DNA of 64,000 nt, taken from assembly GCA_963519075.1 (NCBI GenBank), contig CAUQMH010000001.1:1-64000 (forward strand). The letters are read 5' to 3'. Both the position numbers and the translations under genes were made by a program. The DNA comes from JABCPE02 sp963519075 (GTDB taxonomy: Bacteria > Bacteroidota > Bacteroidia > Flavobacteriales > Weeksellaceae). Numbering within the stretch: position 1 is the stretch's first letter; each line of letters begins with the position of its first letter. The notes below the pieces were generated by a model, which did not search any database, was not told the origin of the DNA, and saw nothing but the letters and a program-made list of their open reading frames with translations. This document shows, one piece after another, positions 63,006 to 64,000 of the stretch.

Positions 63006-64000
63006 ATGAAAAACAAACATCCAAAAGGTTTGCCTTATCTCTTCTTTACAGAAATGTGGGAAAGGTTCGGCTATTATTTAATTTTAGGAATCTTCGTGTT
63101 GTATATGATTGATGCTGACAAGGGTGGTTTGGCCTTTGATAGCAAACATGCTGATGACATCTTCGGGACATTCATTGCCCTTACCTACCTTACGCCTTTT
63201 CTTGGCGGGTTTCTTGCGGATCGACTGCTGGGATACATCAAGGCAATTTACATAGGCGGGGCGCTTATGGGACTGGGCTACATTGGTTTAGGACTTTTCA
63301 AAGATGTGTCCATGTTCTATGTATCCATGGGGCTGATAATCATTGGGAACGGATTCTTTAAACCAAGTATTTCTACACTTTTAGGAAATCTCTATTCTGA
63401 TGACAAGTATAAAGCCAATAAAGACGCAGGATACAACATCTTCTACATGGGGATAAATATCGGGGCTTTTGTATGTAACATCATTGCGGCCTATATGAGA
63501 AATAAATACGGCTGGGGCGAGGCTTTCGTGACGGCTGGTGTAGGAATGTTTTTAGGGCTGATTATTTTCTCTATTGGTAAAAAACATGTCGTTCATACCA
63601 ATGTGATGAAACCTGTCCAAGAGGGCGATACCACTATCAGTTCCATCTTGGTAAAAGTGTTCCTTCCTGCCATCATCGCGGGAGTTATCGGCTGGGTAAT
63701 CCCTGGGAATATCTTTGGGTCGGACTCTACTGATGCCTTTATATTTGCGTGTATTCCTGTTATTTTATTCTATGTTTTTATTTATGTCAGCGCAAATGCA
63801 GAGGACAAGAAACCTATTGGAGCCTTGCTGGCGATATTTGCGGTGAGTATGATGTTCTGGGCTGTATTCAAACAAAACGGAACCGCCCTTACCCGCTGGG
63901 CAAATTACTACACAGACAGAAGTGTTCCTGCTGCTTTAGAAAAGCCGCTGGAAAGCATCTATTTGGTTGATACAAAAGACTACAATACAAAGGAAGTTGC
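63006..64000 (+). CDS. Proton-dependent oligopeptide transporter (POT/PTR family), cut by window end
   Basis: The frame is open from the ATG at 63006 to the window end (about 331 residues seen). It starts KHPKGLPYLFFTEMWERFGYY, carrying the POT proton-coupling motif ExxERFxYY in helix 1. Further helices follow, with FLGGFLADRLLGY and IGNGFFKPSISTLLGNLY, the second POT signature, and NIFYMGINIGAF. Such transporters import di- and tripeptides with protons. It follows the dipeptidyl peptidase by two bases, so the peptidase releases dipeptides that this carrier can take up. Confidence 0.95.
   Translation, partial: MKNKHPKGLPYLFFTEMWERFGYYLILGIFVLYMIDADKGGLAFDSKHADDIFGTFIALTYLTPFLGGFLADRLLGYIKAIYIGGALMGLGYIGLGLFKDVSMFYVSMGLIIIGNGFFKPSISTLLGNLYSDDKYKANKDAGYNIFYMGINIGAFVCNIIAAYMRNKYGWGEAFVTAGVGMFLGLIIFSIGKKHVVHTNVMKPVQEGDTTISSILVKVFLPAIIAGVIGWVIPGNIFGSDSTDAFIFACIPVILFYVFIYVSANAEDKKPIGALLAIFAVSMMFWAVFKQNGTALTRWANYYTDRSVPAALEKPLESIYLVDTKDYNTKEV

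Noticed and set aside
1..64000. CRISPR array, tRNA, rRNA, insertion sequence or prophage
   Set aside because: I saw no regular direct repeats with spacers, no cloverleaf-like tRNA sequence, and no transposase or integrase frame on either strand. This is by eye, so a divergent tRNA could be missed.

Overview
The window is an AT-rich chromosomal segment from a member of the Bacteroidota, class Flavobacteriia, most like the Chryseobacterium/Riemerella group (Weeksellaceae). The evidence is a SusC/SusD outer-membrane pair, an AddA-like helicase-nuclease, TAnnTTTG promoter cores in front of many genes, lipoproteins with SSC/TSC lipoboxes, and a dcw cluster in the flavobacterial order. Neither the exact genus nor any database match could be checked. 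I saw no tRNA, rRNA, CRISPR array, insertion sequence or prophage.

Layout. 1-0.9 kb: 3' end of lon, then aroQ. 0.9-2.4 kb: a decaying patch with a small lipoprotein, a multiply broken small-membrane-protein pseudogene and a small exported protein. 2.4-7.3 kb (minus): DUF4253, a CtlX-like hydrolase and an arginine-deiminase-family enzyme, which could together take arginine to citrulline to ornithine, then a small secreted protein, a TM2 protein and enolase. 7.4-11.5 kb (plus): AddA-like helicase-nuclease and an MscS channel. 11.5-17.1 kb (minus): a glycosyltransferase, then infB, nusA and rimP, with a terminator-like hairpin in the leader ahead of rimP.

17.2-28.1 kb (plus) is a surface-glycan cluster: ugd, DUF4261, rfbB, an ArnC/GtrB-like transferase, SDR, ATP-grasp, an unusual HAD protein, a NeuD-type acyltransferase, a WecE-type aminotransferase, a GT-C-like membrane protein and rfbA. 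The enzymes fit synthesis of a dTDP-4-amino-4,6-dideoxy sugar, its N-modification, loading onto a lipid carrier and outer-leaflet transfer. The logic parallels the Arn pathway with different chemistry. There is no rfbC or rfbD, so rhamnose is not the product.

28.1-37.6 kb: a lipoprotein, argS, a SusC/SusD pair in which both genes are frameshifted at five-G runs, rnhB, a dicarboxylate/amino-acid symporter and a small outer-membrane-type protein. 37.6-55.5 kb (minus) is the full division and cell-wall cluster from rsmH to ftsZ. It carries four extra genes (STM3941-like, DUF6630-like, a zinc-ribbon protein and RhuM) set between the core genes with operon spacing, and it lacks mraZ at its head. 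55.7-64 kb: alpha/beta hydrolase, engB, two tiny membrane proteins, trmN6, a glycosyltransferase, an endonuclease III with no cysteine at all, nikR, a Spy-like periplasmic protein, and a dipeptidyl peptidase followed by a peptide transporter cut by the window end.
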